Below the pieces are notes generated by a model. The model saw nothing but the letters and a program-made list of their open reading frames with translations. It ran no database searches and was not told the DNA's origin. Of a stretch of DNA of 64,000 nucleotides, positions 63,647 through 64,000 are shown piece by piece. The position numbers and the translations under genes were made by a program. This stretch comes from Salinisphaera sp. G21_0 (GTDB taxonomy: Bacteria; Pseudomonadota; Gammaproteobacteria; Pseudomonadales; Endozoicomonadaceae): contig NZ_JAGHQW010000004.1 in assembly GCF_017744115.1 (NCBI RefSeq), positions 62,001-126,000 on the forward strand. The letters are read 5' to 3'. Position 1 is the stretch's first letter. Every line of letters begins with the position of its first letter.

Positions 63647-64000
63647 ATGAAATACAAGGATCTCCGGGATTTCATTGATCAGCTGGAAAAACAGGGGGAA
63701 CTCAGGCGAATCACGTTTGAAGTTGACCCGGTTCTGGAAATGACTGAAATCTGTGATCGAACCCTGAAAAAAGGGGGCCCCGCCCTATTGTTTGAAAACC
63801 CCAAAGGCTTCGATATGCCCGTGTTGGCGAACCTGTTTGGTACGCAGAAGCGGGTTGCCCTGGGGATGGGGCAGAAGGATATCGGTGCACTGAGAGAAGT
63901 GGGTGAGCTGTTGGCCTACCTGAAAGAGCCGGATCCTCCAAAAGGCTTGAGAGATGCCATCGAAAAGCTGCCGCTGTTCAGGCAGGTGCTGAACATGGGA
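63647..64000 (+). CDS. ubiD: 3-octaprenyl-4-hydroxybenzoate decarboxylase UbiD, 5' part
   Basis: The first 118 codons of Ubi[22 protein letters not shown], then [21 protein letters not shown] and KRVALGMG, all family-typical. It makes 2-octaprenylphenol in ubiquinone synthesis using prenylated FMN from UbiX. The start ATG 63647 matches the family N-terminus. The remaining about 370 codons lie beyond the window. In Pseudomonas ubiD also follows rho. Confidence 0.93.
   Translation, partial: MKYKDLRDFIDQLEKQGELRRITFEVDPVLEMTEICDRTLKKGGPALLFENPKGFDMPVLANLFGTQKRVALGMGQKDIGALREVGELLAYLKEPDPPKGLRDAIEKLPLFRQVLNMG

Noticed and set aside
1-64000. tRNA, rRNA, transposase or integrase genes
   Set aside because: None found on reading both strands, though a tRNA scan was not run.

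Overview
The window comes from a gammaproteobacterial chromosome, most likely a marine, host-associated Oceanospirillales such as Endozoicomonas. Housekeeping gene order follows Pseudomonas: coxB-coxA-cox11-coxC-DUF2909-surf1-x-ctaA-ctaB-sco; polA-DUF2782-thrB; zur-znuC-znuB; ppx/trxA-rho-ubiD. Between these blocks lie AT-rich accessory genes, some with eukaryotic-like ubiquitin-ligase domains (F-box, U-box), which is typical of Endozoicomonas symbionts. The genus is inferred from gene content and synteny only. Many of the conserved genes (mnmG, cox, polA, znu, rpmBG, ppx-trxA-rho) lie near the replication origin in Pseudomonas.

Layout. 1-7.2 kb: an aerobactin operon, iucABCD, with a divergent MFS exporter and a Fur box between them. 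7.3-9.4 kb: an F-box/beta-propeller protein. 9.5-13.4 kb: an fbpABC ferric-iron ABC transporter. 13.4-14.07 kb: a cluster of DnaA boxes beside mnmG, a candidate oriC. 14-20.7 kb: mnmG, an ArsR-type regulator, a MarC-family protein, a gamma-carbonic-anhydrase-like protein, prlC and yheV. 20.7-26 kb: accessory genes, including three tandem paralogues of an unknown family with a C-terminal cysteine cluster. 26.8-35.7 kb: a caa3-type cytochrome oxidase with its heme A and copper assembly genes. 35.8-37.9 kb: two AT-rich genes, one with an HExxH zincin motif. 38-40 kb: zur-znuCB with a perfect Zur box. 40.2-41.9 kb: a U-box protein where Pseudomonas carries znuA. 41.9-46.3 kb: thrB, a DUF2782 lipoprotein and polA. 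46.4-47.1 kb: two, possibly three, tandem small-RNA genes with sigma-E/AlgU-type promoters and intrinsic terminators. 47.1-52 kb: the giant NAD-glutamate dehydrogenase. 52.5-64 kb: rpmB-rpmG, trhP, an H-NS-like protein, a Na/Pi cotransporter, ppx, trxA, rho and the start of ubiD.

Themes. Iron and zinc acquisition (Fur and Zur sites, siderophore synthesis, two ABC systems) is interleaved with putative host-directed proteins. At least three families of palindromic, MITE/REP-like elements occur, and three of the four copies contain the stop codon of the neighbouring gene. The most notable candidate for something undescribed is the tandem sRNA array after polA. It occupies the Spot 42/ErsA neighbourhood but is duplicated, and both clear copies have GAACTT...TCTNA promoters. 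No rRNA, tRNA, CRISPR array or transposase gene was seen.
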